A stretch of DNA of 64,000 nucleotides from Streptomyces sp. A2-16 (lineage in GTDB: Bacteria; Actinomycetota; Actinomycetes; Streptomycetales; Streptomycetaceae): contig NZ_CP063808.1 in the NCBI RefSeq assembly GCF_018128905.1, positions 1,860,001 through 1,924,000 on the forward strand, written 5' to 3'. The position numbers were made by a program, and so were the translations under genes. The notes beneath the pieces are model-generated. The model made no database searches and had not been told where the DNA came from. It was given only the letters and a program-made list of their open reading frames with translations. The stretch's first letter is position 1. Each line of letters begins with the position of its first letter. This document shows, in pieces, positions 8,620 to 17,266 of this stretch.

Positions 8620-9195
8620 TTACCGCAGCCGCGCCATCAGGGCATGCTCGACCAGCGTGATCAGGGCACTCTTGGCGTCCGACCGGTGCCGGGCGTCCGT
8701 CGTGATGATCGGCGCGTCCGGCCCGATCTGCAGGGCCTCGCGCACCTCCTCGGGAGCGTACGGCTGGTGCCCGTCGAAGCCGTTCAGGGCCACGACGAAC
8801 GGCAGACCGCTGTTCTCGAAGTAGTCGACCGCGGGGAAGCAGTCGGCGAGCCGGCGGGTGTCGACGAGGACCACCGCGCCGATGGCGCCGCGGACCAGGT
8901 CGTCCCACATGAACCAGAAGCGGTCCTGGCCCGGCGTACCGAAGAGGTACAGGATCAGGTCCTGGTCGAGCGTGATGCGGCCGAAGTCCATGGCGACCGT
9001 GGTGGTCGTCTTGTCCCCGGTGTGGGTGAGGTCGTCGATGCCCGCGCTCGCGGACGTCATCACGGCCTCCGTGCGCAGCGGGTTGATCTCGGAGACCGCG
9101 CCGACGAACGTGGTCTTGCCCACGCCGAAGCCACCCGCCACCACGATCTTCGCGGAGGTGGTGGTCCGCCCCGCGTCAGAGCTTGCGAAGTCCAC
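8620..9195 (-). CDS. cvnD1: Conservon Ras-like GTPase CvnD (conservon 1)
   Basis: 191 residues with the same GTPase motifs as CvnD2: GGFGVGKTT, FGTPGQDRF and LNGFDG. It is almost identical to CvnD2 over the GTPase core and differs mainly in the N-terminal stretch (DAGRTTT) and a few residues near residues 140-170. It overlaps the end of cvnC1 by 20 bases. This is the last gene of the four-gene unit. Known role of the family: small GTPase output of the conservon membrane complex. Confidence 0.93.
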   Translation of the reverse strand: MDFASSDAGRTTTSAKIVVAGGFGVGKTTFVGAVSEINPLRTEAVMTSASAGIDDLTHTGDKTTTTVAMDFGRITLDQDLILYLFGTPGQDRFWFMWDDLVRGAIGAVVLVDTRRLADCFPAVDYFENSGLPFVVALNGFDGHQPYAPEEVREALQIGPDAPIITTDARHRSDAKSALITLVEHALMARLR

Positions 9196-9574
9196 TGAGC
9201 ACCCTTTCGAGCAGCGTCACATCGGGAGCGCCGCCGTTGTTCTCGTCGCCGCCCGGCTGGTGGATGGCCACCAGGCCGGCCTCGGCGAGGTCCGCGACGA
9301 GGATCCGAGCCACACCGAGCGGCATGGCGAGCAGCGCCGAGACCTCGGCGACCGACTTCACCTCACGGCACAGGTGGCAGATGCGCTGGTGCTCGGGGAG
9401 GAGCCCCATGAGCGCCGCCGGGTCGGCCGTGGTGCTGATCAGGGCCTCGATGGCGAGCTGGTAGCGCGGCCGGGTCCGGCCGCCGGTCATCGCGTACGGA
9501 CGTACCAGCGGCTGGTCGCCCTCATCCTCGTACGGCTCCGCGTACGGATCATGAGAGGCGGTGGGCGGGGTCAT
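9176..9574 (-). CDS. cvnC1: Conservon DUF742 protein CvnC (conservon 1)
   Basis: 132 residues from ATG at 9574 behind the ribosome site GGAGGATTC. It is a compact form: a short acidic start, then the DUF742 core (VRPYAMTGGRTRP, LPEHQRICHLCREVKSVAEVSALL, LLERVLSGLRKL). It lacks the long Gly/Pro/Gln-rich N-terminus of CvnC2, which is the clearest difference between the two conservons apart from the CvnA tails. A gap of 110 bases separates it from cvnB1. Confidence 0.92.
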   Translation of the reverse strand: MTPPTASHDPYAEPYEDEGDQPLVRPYAMTGGRTRPRYQLAIEALISTTADPAALMGLLPEHQRICHLCREVKSVAEVSALLAMPLGVARILVADLAEAGLVAIHQPGGDENNGGAPDVTLLERVLSGLRKL

Positions 9575-9684
9575 GAATCCTCCGGGCGGGACAGCAAGTC
9601 GGTCTGGCTAGCCGTCTGGTGAGGCCGGTGGGGGGATTGTGGCGGCCGGACGGTGGTTTGGTGAGACGGGTGGATCCGGTTCGG

Positions 9685-10107
9685 TCAGTGGAGCAGACTG
9701 CCTTGCAGCTCGGCTCGCAGATCGGGCGTGAGCACGGCGCCCGCGCGATCGACGAGCAGTGCCATCTCGTAGCCGACGAGGCCGATGTCGCATTCCGGGT
9801 GCGCGAGGACCGCGAGCGAGGAACCGTCCGAGACGGACATGAGGAAGAGGAACCCCCGCTCCATCTCCACCACGGTCTGTGCCACGCTGCCGCCCTCGAA
9901 GATCCGAGAGGCGCCCGCCGTCAGCGAGGTGAGTCCGGACGCGACGGCCGCCAGCTGGTCGGCACGGTCGCGCGGGAAACCCTCGGACATCGCCAGCAGA
10001 AGGCCGTCGGCGGACACGACGACGGTGTGGGACACCCCAGGGGTGTTGTCCACGAAGTTGGTGATCAACCAGTTCAGATTCTGTGCCGCCTGGCTCATCG
10101 GGCTCAA
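9685..10107 (-). CDS. cvnB1: Conservon Roadblock/LC7-domain protein CvnB (conservon 1)
   Basis: 140 residues counted from TTG at 10107 (MSPMSQAAQ), immediately after the cvnA1 stop codon; ATG at 10098 is the alternative. AGGAG about seven bases upstream favours the TTG. The Roadblock/LC7 fold is that of the regulators of MglA-like GTPases. The sequence is very close to CvnB2. The back-to-back stop/start suggests strict stoichiometry with CvnA1. Confidence 0.92.
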   Translation of the reverse strand: MSPMSQAAQNLNWLITNFVDNTPGVSHTVVVSADGLLLAMSEGFPRDRADQLAAVASGLTSLTAGASRIFEGGSVAQTVVEMERGFLFLMSVSDGSSLAVLAHPECDIGLVGYEMALLVDRAGAVLTPDLRAELQGSLLH

Positions 10108-13100
10108 CTAACGCTCCTGCTGGTGAGTGGGGTTCGGGAAGCTGCCCGTCTGGCCGTTGCCGCCGACCTGACGACCTTGCGCGATACCCCGACGGAGATT
10201 GGTCAGGCGACCGCGCACGTCGTCAGGCGCACGCGAGACAGCCGGACCGCTTTGGTGCTGTTGTTGCTGTGCCGTGCCCGGGACGAGGTTCGCCCTGGGC
10301 ACCCGGCGCGGCAGACCGGAGGTGGTGACACCGCCCGCGGCCGGCTGCCGGACGCGCTCCGCCTGCCGGACGAGGTCGTCGTTCGGCGAACTGCGCCAGG
10401 CCGCGGAGGCCGTGGGCCGTTGCGGAGCGGCCGCGGAACTCTGTGGGGCCGCCGGAGCCTGCGGCCGCGGAGCCTGCGCCGGGGAGGAGCCGCTGCCGTT
10501 GGCCGGCTGCCCCTGTCCCTGCTGCTGGCTGCCGTGGAACCAGTTGGTCTCCAACGTGTCGTACAGCGGCGTACGGCCGTCTCCGGGACCCGCGGGCGGC
10601 AACGCCTCCGGCTCCTGGCGGACCGGCCGCTGCTGGGGCCGCGGCGGCATGGGCGGCCGCGGGGCACCGAAGTCGGCGCCGTTGGTCTGGGGGCGCTCGA
10701 ACTGGCCCGTGTTCGCGGGGTCCTGGCGACCCGGGAGCGAGTGCTGCCCGGTGGAGCCGCTGTCGTAACCCGGCATCGCGAACTGGCCCGTCGAGCCGTT
10801 GTCGTACGCCTGCGGAGTCGCGAACTGTCCGGTCTGCGAGGCGCCGTTCTGCCCGGGCGGGGTGCCGAAGACGTCCGAGCGGACGTACGGGTCGTTCGCG
10901 CCGGGGCGGGGGAACTCGCCCGTGTCCTGGGGGCTCTGCGCACCCGGACGCGGGAACTGACCGGTGTTCTGCGGACCGTTCGCACCCGGCCTCGGGAACT
11001 GGCCGGTGTTCTGCGGGACGTCGAAGTCCGGACGGGGGAACTCGGAGGTGCTCGCCGGACCCTGGTGCTCCTCGATCCGCGGCATGCGGGACGTGGCGGC
11101 CGGGTCCTGCTCGTCGTGGCCGCGCGGGACGTCGAGCGAGGCGCGCGGCACCGGCGGCTGCGCGTTCTCGTCGCTCCAGCTCGGGGTGCGGGGCTGCTGG
11201 TTGCCGCCCGGCAGCTCGGCCCGCGGACCACCGCGGCCCGGCAGCTGCGGCCGACGGCGCCGGCCCTGCTCGGGGGCCTGGCCGCCCTTCGGGGCCTGCG
11301 ACTGCGGGGGTACGGGGCCCCGGGAACCGAAGGCGTCCTGGCCTCCGCCGAACGAGTTCTGGCCGCCGAAGGCGTCCTGACCGTTGAAGGCGTCCTGGCC
11401 CGGCCCACCGGTGCCCGCGGCCTGGAGGCCCTGCGGGGCACCCGGGGCCTGGCCGCCGAAGCCGGCGCCCGCCGGAGCGGGCCGGCCCTGCGGGGGCATA
11501 CCGGGACCCTGCGGTCCGCGCGAGCCGCCCGGCGCACCGGGACGACCGCCCTCACCGCTGCCGGGCAGTGCGGCCCGCGGTCCCTGACCGGCGTTGAGCC
11601 GGCCACCCGAGGGGGCACCGGCACCGAGCGCGCCGCCGCCCTGGCCGTTGCCGCCGCCACGACGGGCCGCGGCCACACCGGCGGCGGCCTGCGCGGCGGC
11701 CGGAGCGGCGGGAGCGCCCTGACCGGGCTTCGGCTGGGGCTTCTTGCCGCCCTGGGCCACATCCACCGGCAGCATGACCAGCGCGGTCGTGCCACCGGAG
11801 TCGGACGGGCGCAGCTGGATGCGGATGCCGTGGCGCTGCGACAGTCGGCCGACCACGAACAGACCCATGCGGCGGGAGACGGAGACGTCCACGGTGGGCG
11901 GCGAGGCGAGCCGCTCGTTGATCGCCGCGAGGTCCTCGGGGGAGAGGCCGATACCGGTGTCGTGGATCTCGATCAGCACACGGCCGTCGGGCAGCGCGTG
12001 ACCGGTGACCTTGACCTTGGTCTGCGGCGAGGAGAAGGAGGTCGCGTTCTCGAGCAGCTCTGCGAGCAGGTGCACGAGGTCGTTGACCACACGGCCGGCC
12101 ACTTCGGTGGTCGGCACGGCGGCCAGCTCGATGCGCTCGTACTGCTCCACCTCGGACGCGGCGGCGCGGAGCACGTCGACCAGCGGGACCGGACGGGTCC
12201 AGCGGCGGCCGGGCTCCTCACCCGCGAGGACGAGGAGGTTCTCACCGTTACGGCGCATGCGGGTCGCGAGGTGGTCGAGCTTGAACAGCGAGGACAGCTG
12301 GTCCGGGTCGGCCTCGCGGGACTCCAGTTCGGAGATGAGCGAGAGCTGACGCTGGATGAGGCCCTGGGAGCGGCGCGAGAGGTTGGTGAACATCGCGTTG
12401 ACGTTGCCCCGCAGCAGGGCCTGCTCGGCGGCGAGGCGGACCGCCTCGCGGTGCACGTCGTCGAAGGCCGCGGCCACCCGGCCGATCTCGTCCCGGGAGT
12501 GCACACCGACCGACTCCACGGACGTGTCGACGTCCTGCGGGTCGGACTCGGAGAGCTGCTTGACCAGCTCGGGCAGCCGGTCCTGGGCGACCTTGGTGGC
12601 GGTCTCCTGCAGGCGGCGCAGCGAGCGGATCATGGACCGGGCGACGACGAAGGCGCCGACCAGGGAGACACCGAGGACGAGCAGGATCAGCGCACCGGCG
12701 ATGATCGCGTCGCGCTCGGTGGCGCTGCGCAGCTCGCGGGCCTTCTGCTCCATGTCCTCGAGCAGGGTGTGCTCGATGTTGCCCATCTGCTGGATCTTGG
12801 TCGAGCTGTCGTCGACCCAGTCCTTGTAGGAGCGCCGGTCCAGGTCGGCGAGGCCCTCCGGGCGGCCGAAGGCACGGCCGGCGTACTGCTCGGAGGCCTC
12901 GATCGTGGAGTTGCCGTCCTCGATGGGCTTGAGGAGTTCCTCGGCGCCGTCGTCGCCGTAGATGCTCCGGAAGCTGTTGAGGTCGGACTCCTCGCTCTCC
13001 AGGGCGCCCTGGGCGTACAGCCGGTCGTTCTCGGTGAGGTTGCCGAGGGTCTTGTTGTTGGCCGGCAGGGCCGCGGCGAGGATCGCGCGCTGGACGGAGG

Positions 13101-13902
13101 CGTATTCCTTGGCGGAGGAGAAGGCCGCCAGGGCACGCGTGCGCTGGATCATGTCCGGGTTGCTGGTGGCCTCCGCCATGTCCTGGGAGAGGTCCAGCAG
13201 GTGGGTGATCAGCCGGTGGTACGACTCCACCGTCTGGGTGGCGTTGCCCTTGGTCTCGTAGGCGTCGCTGCGGATCTTGCTGAGCGTGTCCAGGTCGCGG
13301 ACGAGGCCGACGAGGCTGTCGCGGACGCCCTGGAGGTTGCCGTCCTTGCTGGAGGTGTCGATGTCCTCGGCGGCGTTGACGAAGTTGGTCGCGGCCCGGT
13401 CCGTCTTGTCCCGGTAGCCCTTGACCGTGATGTTGCTCGCCGTGGAGTTGTGCGCCAGCGGACCCGCCGACTGGTCGCGCTCCTCCTGGAGGGCTGCGGC
13501 CAGCTCGGTGGCCTGCTTGGTCATCTCCGTCAGCAGCTTCATGTTGTCGAGCTGCTGGATGTCGTCCATGGAGTCGTTGATACGCAGCGCGCCCAGCGAG
13601 GTGGCCGCCACCACGGGGAGGGCGAGCAGCGACACCAGGCGCGTGGAGATGCGCCAGTTGCGCAGGGCCATCCGCGATCCCGGGCCGTTCGGGCCCTTCG
13701 GGGGCTTCACCGTCGGTGGGGCCGGGGCCGCCGGGCCCGAGGACGCCGACGTGCCGAGGCGGCCGGGGCCGGAACCGCCGTCGGCGGCCGGGCCCTGGTT
13801 CTGGGCGTGCTGCGGGGAGGAACTGCCGACATTGGGGCCAGTCCCGCCGTGCTGCTCCGGCTCGGCCGAAGCGCTGCCATCCCTCTTGAAACGTCCCTGC
13901 AC
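10108..13902 (-). CDS. cvnA1: Conservon sensor-kinase-like protein CvnA (conservon 1)
   Basis: 1264 residues from GTG at 13902 (MQGRFKRDG). The open frame continues 85 codons further upstream, but that part is low-complexity and unlike the family. The domain order is that of CvnA2: a Gly/Pro-rich N-terminus, a membrane helix (VSLLALPVVAATSLGAL), an extracellular helical sensing domain, a second helix (IIAGALILLVLGVSLVGAF), a HAMP-like region, the dimerisation helix FKLDHLATRMRRNGENLL, and a GHKL ATPase domain with ENAT and HDTGIGL. The ~550-residue disordered tail is rich in Gly, Pro and Gln and carries eight TGQF-type repeats. It ends in a motif shared with CvnA2 (GLPRRVP.ANLV, then SRAPDDVRGRLTNLRRG), probably a docking site for a partner. 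Confidence 0.92.
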   Translation of the reverse strand: MQGRFKRDGSASAEPEQHGGTGPNVGSSSPQHAQNQGPAADGGSGPGRLGTSASSGPAAPAPPTVKPPKGPNGPGSRMALRNWRISTRLVSLLALPVVAATSLGALRINDSMDDIQQLDNMKLLTEMTKQATELAAALQEERDQSAGPLAHNSTASNITVKGYRDKTDRAATNFVNAAEDIDTSSKDGNLQGVRDSLVGLVRDLDTLSKIRSDAYETKGNATQTVESYHRLITHLLDLSQDMAEATSNPDMIQRTRALAAFSSAKEYASVQRAILAAALPANNKTLGNLTENDRLYAQGALESEESDLNSFRSIYGDDGAEELLKPIEDGNSTIEASEQYAGRAFGRPEGLADLDRRSYKDWVDDSSTKIQQMGNIEHTLLEDMEQKARELRSATERDAIIAGALILLVLGVSLVGAFVVARSMIRSLRRLQETATKVAQDRLPELVKQLSESDPQDVDTSVESVGVHSRDEIGRVAAAFDDVHREAVRLAAEQALLRGNVNAMFTNLSRRSQGLIQRQLSLISELESREADPDQLSSLFKLDHLATRMRRNGENLLVLAGEEPGRRWTRPVPLVDVLRAAASEVEQYERIELAAVPTTEVAGRVVNDLVHLLAELLENATSFSSPQTKVKVTGHALPDGRVLIEIHDTGIGLSPEDLAAINERLASPPTVDVSVSRRMGLFVVGRLSQRHGIRIQLRPSDSGGTTALVMLPVDVAQGGKKPQPKPGQGAPAAPAAAQAAAGVAAARRGGGNGQGGGALGAGAPSGGRLNAGQGPRAALPGSGEGGRPGAPGGSRGPQGPGMPPQGRPAPAGAGFGGQAPGAPQGLQAAGTGGPGQDAFNGQDAFGGQNSFGGGQDAFGSRGPVPPQSQAPKGGQAPEQGRRRRPQLPGRGGPRAELPGGNQQPRTPSWSDENAQPPVPRASLDVPRGHDEQDPAATSRMPRIEEHQGPASTSEFPRPDFDVPQNTGQFPRPGANGPQNTGQFPRPGAQSPQDTGEFPRPGANDPYVRSDVFGTPPGQNGASQTGQFATPQAYDNGSTGQFAMPGYDSGSTGQHSLPGRQDPANTGQFERPQTNGADFGAPRPPMPPRPQQRPVRQEPEALPPAGPGDGRTPLYDTLETNWFHGSQQQGQGQPANGSGSSPAQAPRPQAPAAPQSSAAAPQRPTASAAWRSSPNDDLVRQAERVRQPAAGGVTTSGLPRRVPRANLVPGTAQQQQHQSGPAVSRAPDDVRGRLTNLRRGIAQGRQVGGNGQTGSFPNPTHQQER
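10680..11055 (-). repeat. Eight-copy TGQF/PRPG repeat coding for the CvnA1 tail
   Basis: The coding strand encodes about eight copies of a 12-15 residue unit with core (N/S/D)TG(Q/E)F(P/A)xPG: TSEFPRP, NTGQFPRPGA twice, DTGEFPRPGA, QTGQFATP, STGQFAMPG, STGQHSLPG and NTGQFERP. The regular spacing suggests expansion by slippage or unequal recombination, in a disordered linker. Confidence 0.7.
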
Positions 13903-14467
13903 TAGCGTCGCAACCTCTGGACCAGGCGCTCCTCCGCAGGACGGCGGAGCACGGTGTCGGCGTTGTGGGGAGCGCCCTGAATACGCACCCCGGGTGTTCG
14001 TGATTGACCGGCGCTGGCTCCCCCTTCTCACCGCCGCTCGGCGCTTCTGAGCGCCCCCTGTGCGCCGGTTCGATCCCGCGGCGGTCCGTGGAATTGCAGC
14101 ACAGTGCAGGATCTCCAACAAGGTCCGTGGGTCAGACCGTGACCTACGTGACACCACGTGAGGGTCAGGTCACCGGGTGTGGGAAGCGTTTCTGGTGATT
14201 TCGGACAAAGGCCCGCGAGTCTCCCCGCGGGGGTGGGTGTCCCAGTCGCCATGATCAGGAGCGGAATGATGGCTTCAGGGAGTCAATGTCCGTTTCGTTG
14301 GGGTGAGTTGCGGCTCGCAATTGTCCGGTTTGACCGTAGCTCAGTGAGCAAACTCACACGCCGATCTTGAGGCCTCGTGACTTCCGAAGGGAATGGCGTG
14401 TTTAGCCTGACGCTTTACAAGAAGGCCGTATCTGCCCAACCCACCACATCCGAGGTCGAGTACAACC
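13903..14467. other. Intergenic region upstream of conservon 1
   Basis: 565 bases between divergent cvnA1 and the small gene at 14468. No frame here has convincing coding character. Short dyads cluster at 14139-14173: GTGACC / GGTCAC flanking ACGTG-ACAC-CACGT (14146-14159). They may be operators. The promoters of both neighbours must lie here. Confidence 0.6.
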
Positions 14468-14653
14468 GTGAAGACGACGATGATGTTCCGCAACATTGCC
14501 AACCCGCGGCGCACGACGCTGGCGCACCTCGAGGGCGCCGACGCACTGCAGATCCCGGAGCGGCCGGAGCACCCGCTCGACCTCCCCGCCCAGACCGCGA
14601 ACCCGCGGCGGACGGTTCTGATGGAGATCCCGGTCTCCGCGGCCGCGCAGTAG
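14468..14653 (+). CDS. Small protein of unknown function with a duplicated NPRRT motif
   Basis: 61 residues from GTG at 14468 (ATG at 14480 also possible); GAGG lies about ten bases upstream. I do not recognise a domain. Almost every codon ends in G or C, and a good hairpin terminator follows 20 bases after the stop, so it is probably a real gene. The protein contains the same motif twice: NIANPRRTTL near the start and TANPRRTVLMEIPV near the end, separated by a Pro-rich stretch (IPERPEHPLDLPAQ). It has no signal peptide or membrane helix. It is divergent from conservon 1, so shared regulation is possible but unproven. Confidence 0.65.
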   Translation: MKTTMMFRNIANPRRTTLAHLEGADALQIPERPEHPLDLPAQTANPRRTVLMEIPVSAAAQ

Positions 14654-14672
14654 TCCCGCACGGCGCTCGACG

Positions 14673-14697
14673 AGGCTCCCCGGCCACCGGGGAGCCT
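14673..14697. terminator. Hairpin terminator between convergent genes
   Basis: AGGCTCCCCGG / CCGGGGAGCCT with a CCA loop, followed by TCTTCGT. It sits between the small plus-strand gene and the convergent lipoprotein gene and can end both transcripts. Confidence 0.75.
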
Positions 14698-14705
14698 TCT
14701 TCGTA

Positions 14706-15656
14706 TCATGCGCCGGCGATGATCCGTCGGGCGGCGCTCAGCTTCTTCCGATGCAGCTCGCCCAGCTTGTTCAGCGCCTTGGTCTCCGTCTTGATCATCT
14801 CCTTCTGGATCGAGGACTCGGCGTCGAACCAGATCTTCAGAAGACCGGTCGCCTTTTTGCACGAGACGTCGGCCACCGCCGTCTTCTTCTCCTGCGCCGA
14901 CACCTTTCCCCGAAGGAAGGAAGGCGTCTCCAGGGCCTGCATCGGTGAGCTGTAGTCATAGCCCTTCTGCTGCATGCAGGAGGACCATTTCTCGAAGACC
15001 GCCCGCACCTCGGGCACCTTCTGGGAATTCGCGAAGCTGTCCGTCGAGATACGGCTCGCCGCCTCGGCTCCGGAATTGTCCTCGTACGGCTTGCGGAAGC
15101 CCAGGATCGCCGACCCGAGGCAGCCCTGATCCGGAATTCTCTTTCCCCGGTACTGCAGCTCCGCGTTCTTCGTCGAATCGGCCGCGGGGGATGTCCTTCC
15201 GTACAGGACCTTGATCTGGTCCTTCGTGAGTTTCGCTTCCGGCGCGGCCGGCTGCGGCGGCATCCGGTATCCGTAGCGTGCCGCGCTGTCCGTGTCCGTT
15301 ATCCCGTACCGGCGATCCGGCGCGATCGCCGGAGCCGCGTTCTTCGTGGGCCGGTAGGTGAGGCCGAAGTCCTTCATGCAGTCACGGGCCAGGATCTGCT
15401 CGGCCGACCGGATCAGCTCGTAATCGGCGTCGCTGTAGCTGTACACGGCGATCGGCAGCCGGAAGGTGTAGCTGTCCTGACCGGGCGGCGAAGGGCTCGG
15501 GCTTGCTTCCGGTGCCGCGGAGGAGGGGGCCGCGGAGGAGGAGGTCAAGGCGGCCGGGGAGCTCTGGGCCGAGGGCTCGTGCGAGGTGCAGCCGACCAGC
15601 AGCAGGACGGGCAGGAAGGGCAGGAGGGGCAGGACGGGGGTCGCCAAACGTCTCAT
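14706..15656 (-). CDS. Predicted lipoprotein of unknown function
   Basis: 316 residues from ATG at 15656 (MRRLATP). The signal peptide is very hydrophobic and ends in the lipobox LVGC at about residue 23. A Ser/Ala/Pro-rich tether of about 40 residues follows, then a soluble domain. I do not recognise a catalytic motif. Several Cys residues (ARDCMKDFG, IPDQGCLGS, KWSSCMQQKG, ADVSCKK) could form disulfides outside the membrane. The sequence resembles the many Streptomyces-specific lipoproteins with no assigned role. It probably forms its own unit. Confidence 0.75.
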   Translation of the reverse strand: MRRLATPVLPLLPFLPVLLLVGCTSHEPSAQSSPAALTSSSAAPSSAAPEASPSPSPPGQDSYTFRLPIAVYSYSDADYELIRSAEQILARDCMKDFGLTYRPTKNAAPAIAPDRRYGITDTDSAARYGYRMPPQPAAPEAKLTKDQIKVLYGRTSPAADSTKNAELQYRGKRIPDQGCLGSAILGFRKPYEDNSGAEAASRISTDSFANSQKVPEVRAVFEKWSSCMQQKGYDYSSPMQALETPSFLRGKVSAQEKKTAVADVSCKKATGLLKIWFDAESSIQKEMIKTETKALNKLGELHRKKLSAARRIIAGA

Positions 15657-15703
15657 GGGTCCAGAGGTCTCGAGTCCGGATGTCGCTCGCTCGCAAACAG
15701 CGG

Positions 15704-15738
15704 ATCCCCGCGCAGGGCTCATCGCCCCGCGCGGGGTC
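15704..15738 (-). terminator. Hairpin downstream of the I36-like gene
   Basis: CCCCGCGC (15706-15713) pairs with GCGCGGGG (15729-15736), about 30 bases after the stop of the minus-strand gene ending at 15766. It is a likely terminator separating it from the lipoprotein gene. Confidence 0.5.
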
Positions 15739-15765
15739 CTCTGCTCTTCTCCTACAGGTGGCGGG

Positions 15766-16206
15766 TCAGTTCCACTTGTAGCAGTTCGTGCCGTTCCGGT
15801 TGAAATCGAAAGAGGCGTTCTCGTTGTACGTCTTGGCGAGCTTGTTGGTGTCCGCCAGGGGGGCGAACGTGTCGCAGGCGCCGCCGTAATTGCTGCTGAA
15901 GAAGACCGTGGCGATGTGGTCGACGCTCGCGTTCCAGAACGATGCCGCGTTGTTCTTCACGGCCTGTCCCTTACCGCTTCCGGAGGACAGGTACGTGTAA
16001 CCCGCGAGGTTGGAGACGCCGTCGTCCGTGAAAGCGGTGTGCGACCCGGAAAGGTTGCTGTTGTAGTAGAAGACTGCGCAGTCCCTCGCCCAGGTGGGAC
16101 AGCCCTCTCTGGCCTCCGCGTGCGCCGTCGGGGCCACACCGAGGACCGCTACGGCCGCAGCGGGAACTGCCATTGCGAGAGAAAGAACCTTGCGCTTCGA
16201 CTTCAT
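15766..16206 (-). CDS. Secreted peptidase-inhibitor I36-like protein
   Basis: 146 residues from ATG at 16206, with GAGGGG directly upstream. The Sec signal peptide is clear: KSKRK, a hydrophobic core, then the cleavage motif AHA/EA near residue 30. The mature part is about 115 residues, with four Cys (REGCPTWARDC, GACDTF, TNCYKW) and aromatic/Asn-rich strands (YYNSNLSGSHTAF, NYGGACDTF) like the beta-gamma-crystallin-type fold of family I36 inhibitors such as SMPI. It would be secreted and might inhibit metalloproteases or act as a small structural protein. Inhibitory activity is inferred from the family only. Confidence 0.7.
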   Translation of the reverse strand: MKSKRKVLSLAMAVPAAAVAVLGVAPTAHAEAREGCPTWARDCAVFYYNSNLSGSHTAFTDDGVSNLAGYTYLSSGSGKGQAVKNNAASFWNASVDHIATVFFSSNYGGACDTFAPLADTNKLAKTYNENASFDFNRNGTNCYKWN

Positions 16207-16480
16207 GGGATCCCCTCGTTTGTGAAATGCCTGAGCGGCATTCGCGAAGATCACCCTAAAGAGGATGAAGGGATCACGACAAGCGGTTTCCAGCCAGTGG
16301 GTTGGCCGGGGTGCGACCGGTGGGGTGGCCGGGATGCGACGGGCGCGCGGCACCGGCGCAGGCCCCGTCGCCCGATGATCAAGAGCCGGTACCGGTTAGC
16401 CTGGAGCGTCCAGAGTCGGCTGTCGCACCCACCAGCCGGCCCACGCACGCACAGTTCTCAGTGAGGGGCGCCAGGATCCC

Positions 16481-17266
16481 GTGCGCATCGCCAGATTCTC
16501 CATCGACGGGAACGTCGCCTTCGGCGCGGTCGAGGGCGACAAGCCGGACGAACTCGTCCTCGACATCATCAAGGGCATCCCGTTCGCGGACTTCCAGCTC
16601 TCCGGTACGAAGGTCCCGCTGAGCAAGGTGCGGCTGCTGCCCCCGGTGCTCCCCAACAAGGTCGTGGCGTACGGCCGCAACTACGCCGACCACGCGAAGG
16701 AACTGGGCAACGAGGTCCCGGACGTCCCGTTCGCCTTCTTCAAGCCCTCCACCTCGGTGATCGGTCCCGGCGACGACATCCAGTACCCGTCCTTCTCCGC
16801 GGACGTCCACCACGAGGCCGAACTGGCCGTCGTCATCGGCCGGATGTGCCGCGAGGTCCCGCGCGAGCGCGTCAAGGACGTGATCTTCGGCTACACCTGC
16901 GCGAACGACGTCACCGCCCGTGACGTCCAGAAGCGCGAGAAGCAGTGGGCCCGGGCCAAGGGCTTCGACACCTCCTGTCCGCTGGGCCCCTGGGTGGAGA
17001 CCGGCCTGGACCTGGAGACGGCCTCCGACCTGACGATCCAGCTCACCGTGAACGGCGAACAACGCCAGCTCGGCCGCACCAGCGAGATGATCCACCCGAT
17101 CGAGGATCTGATCGTCAACATCTCCGAGGCCATGACGCTGCTCCCCGGCGACGTGATCCTCACGGGCACCCCGGCAGGCGTCGGGCCGCTCACCGTCGGC
17201 GACGAGGTCGCCGTCACCATCGAAGGCATCGGCACTCTCACCAACAAGGTTGTCAAGCGTGGCTAG
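16481..17266 (+). CDS. Fumarylacetoacetate hydrolase (FAH) family protein
   Basis: 261 residues from GTG at 16481. It has the FAH-family core [16 protein letters not shown] and [15 protein letters not shown], the metal-ligand region [12 protein letters not shown] with a later Asp in [14 protein letters not shown], and the closing [13 protein letters not shown]. Relatives act as fumarylpyruvate hydrolases, 2-hydroxyhepta-dienedioate isomerases or oxaloacetate decarboxylases with Mg2+. Substrate is not assignable here. Its last eight bases overlap the likely gltX start, so the two genes are probably translationally coupled. Confidence 0.88.
   Translation: MRIARFSIDGNVAFGAVEGDKPDELVLDIIKGIPFADFQLSGTKVPLSKVRLLPPVLPNKVVAYGRNYADHAKELGNEVPDVPFAFFKPSTSVIGPGDDIQYPSFSADVHHEAELAVVIGRMCREVPRERVKDVIFGYTCANDVTARDVQKREKQWARAKGFDTSCPLGPWVETGLDLETASDLTIQLTVNGEQRQLGRTSEMIHPIEDLIVNISEAMTLLPGDVILTGTPAGVGPLTVGDEVAVTIEGIGTLTNKVVKRG

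Noticed and set aside
3253..14157. The doubled conservon as an assembly artefact
   Set aside because: The copies differ at many positions, in CvnC length and in CvnA tails, and have different flanking signals.
14377..14955. A 192-codon plus-strand frame overlapping the small gene at 14468
   Set aside because: After about 30 residues it turns into Arg/Pro-rich shadow sequence and crosses the terminator at 14673 and the convergent lipoprotein gene.
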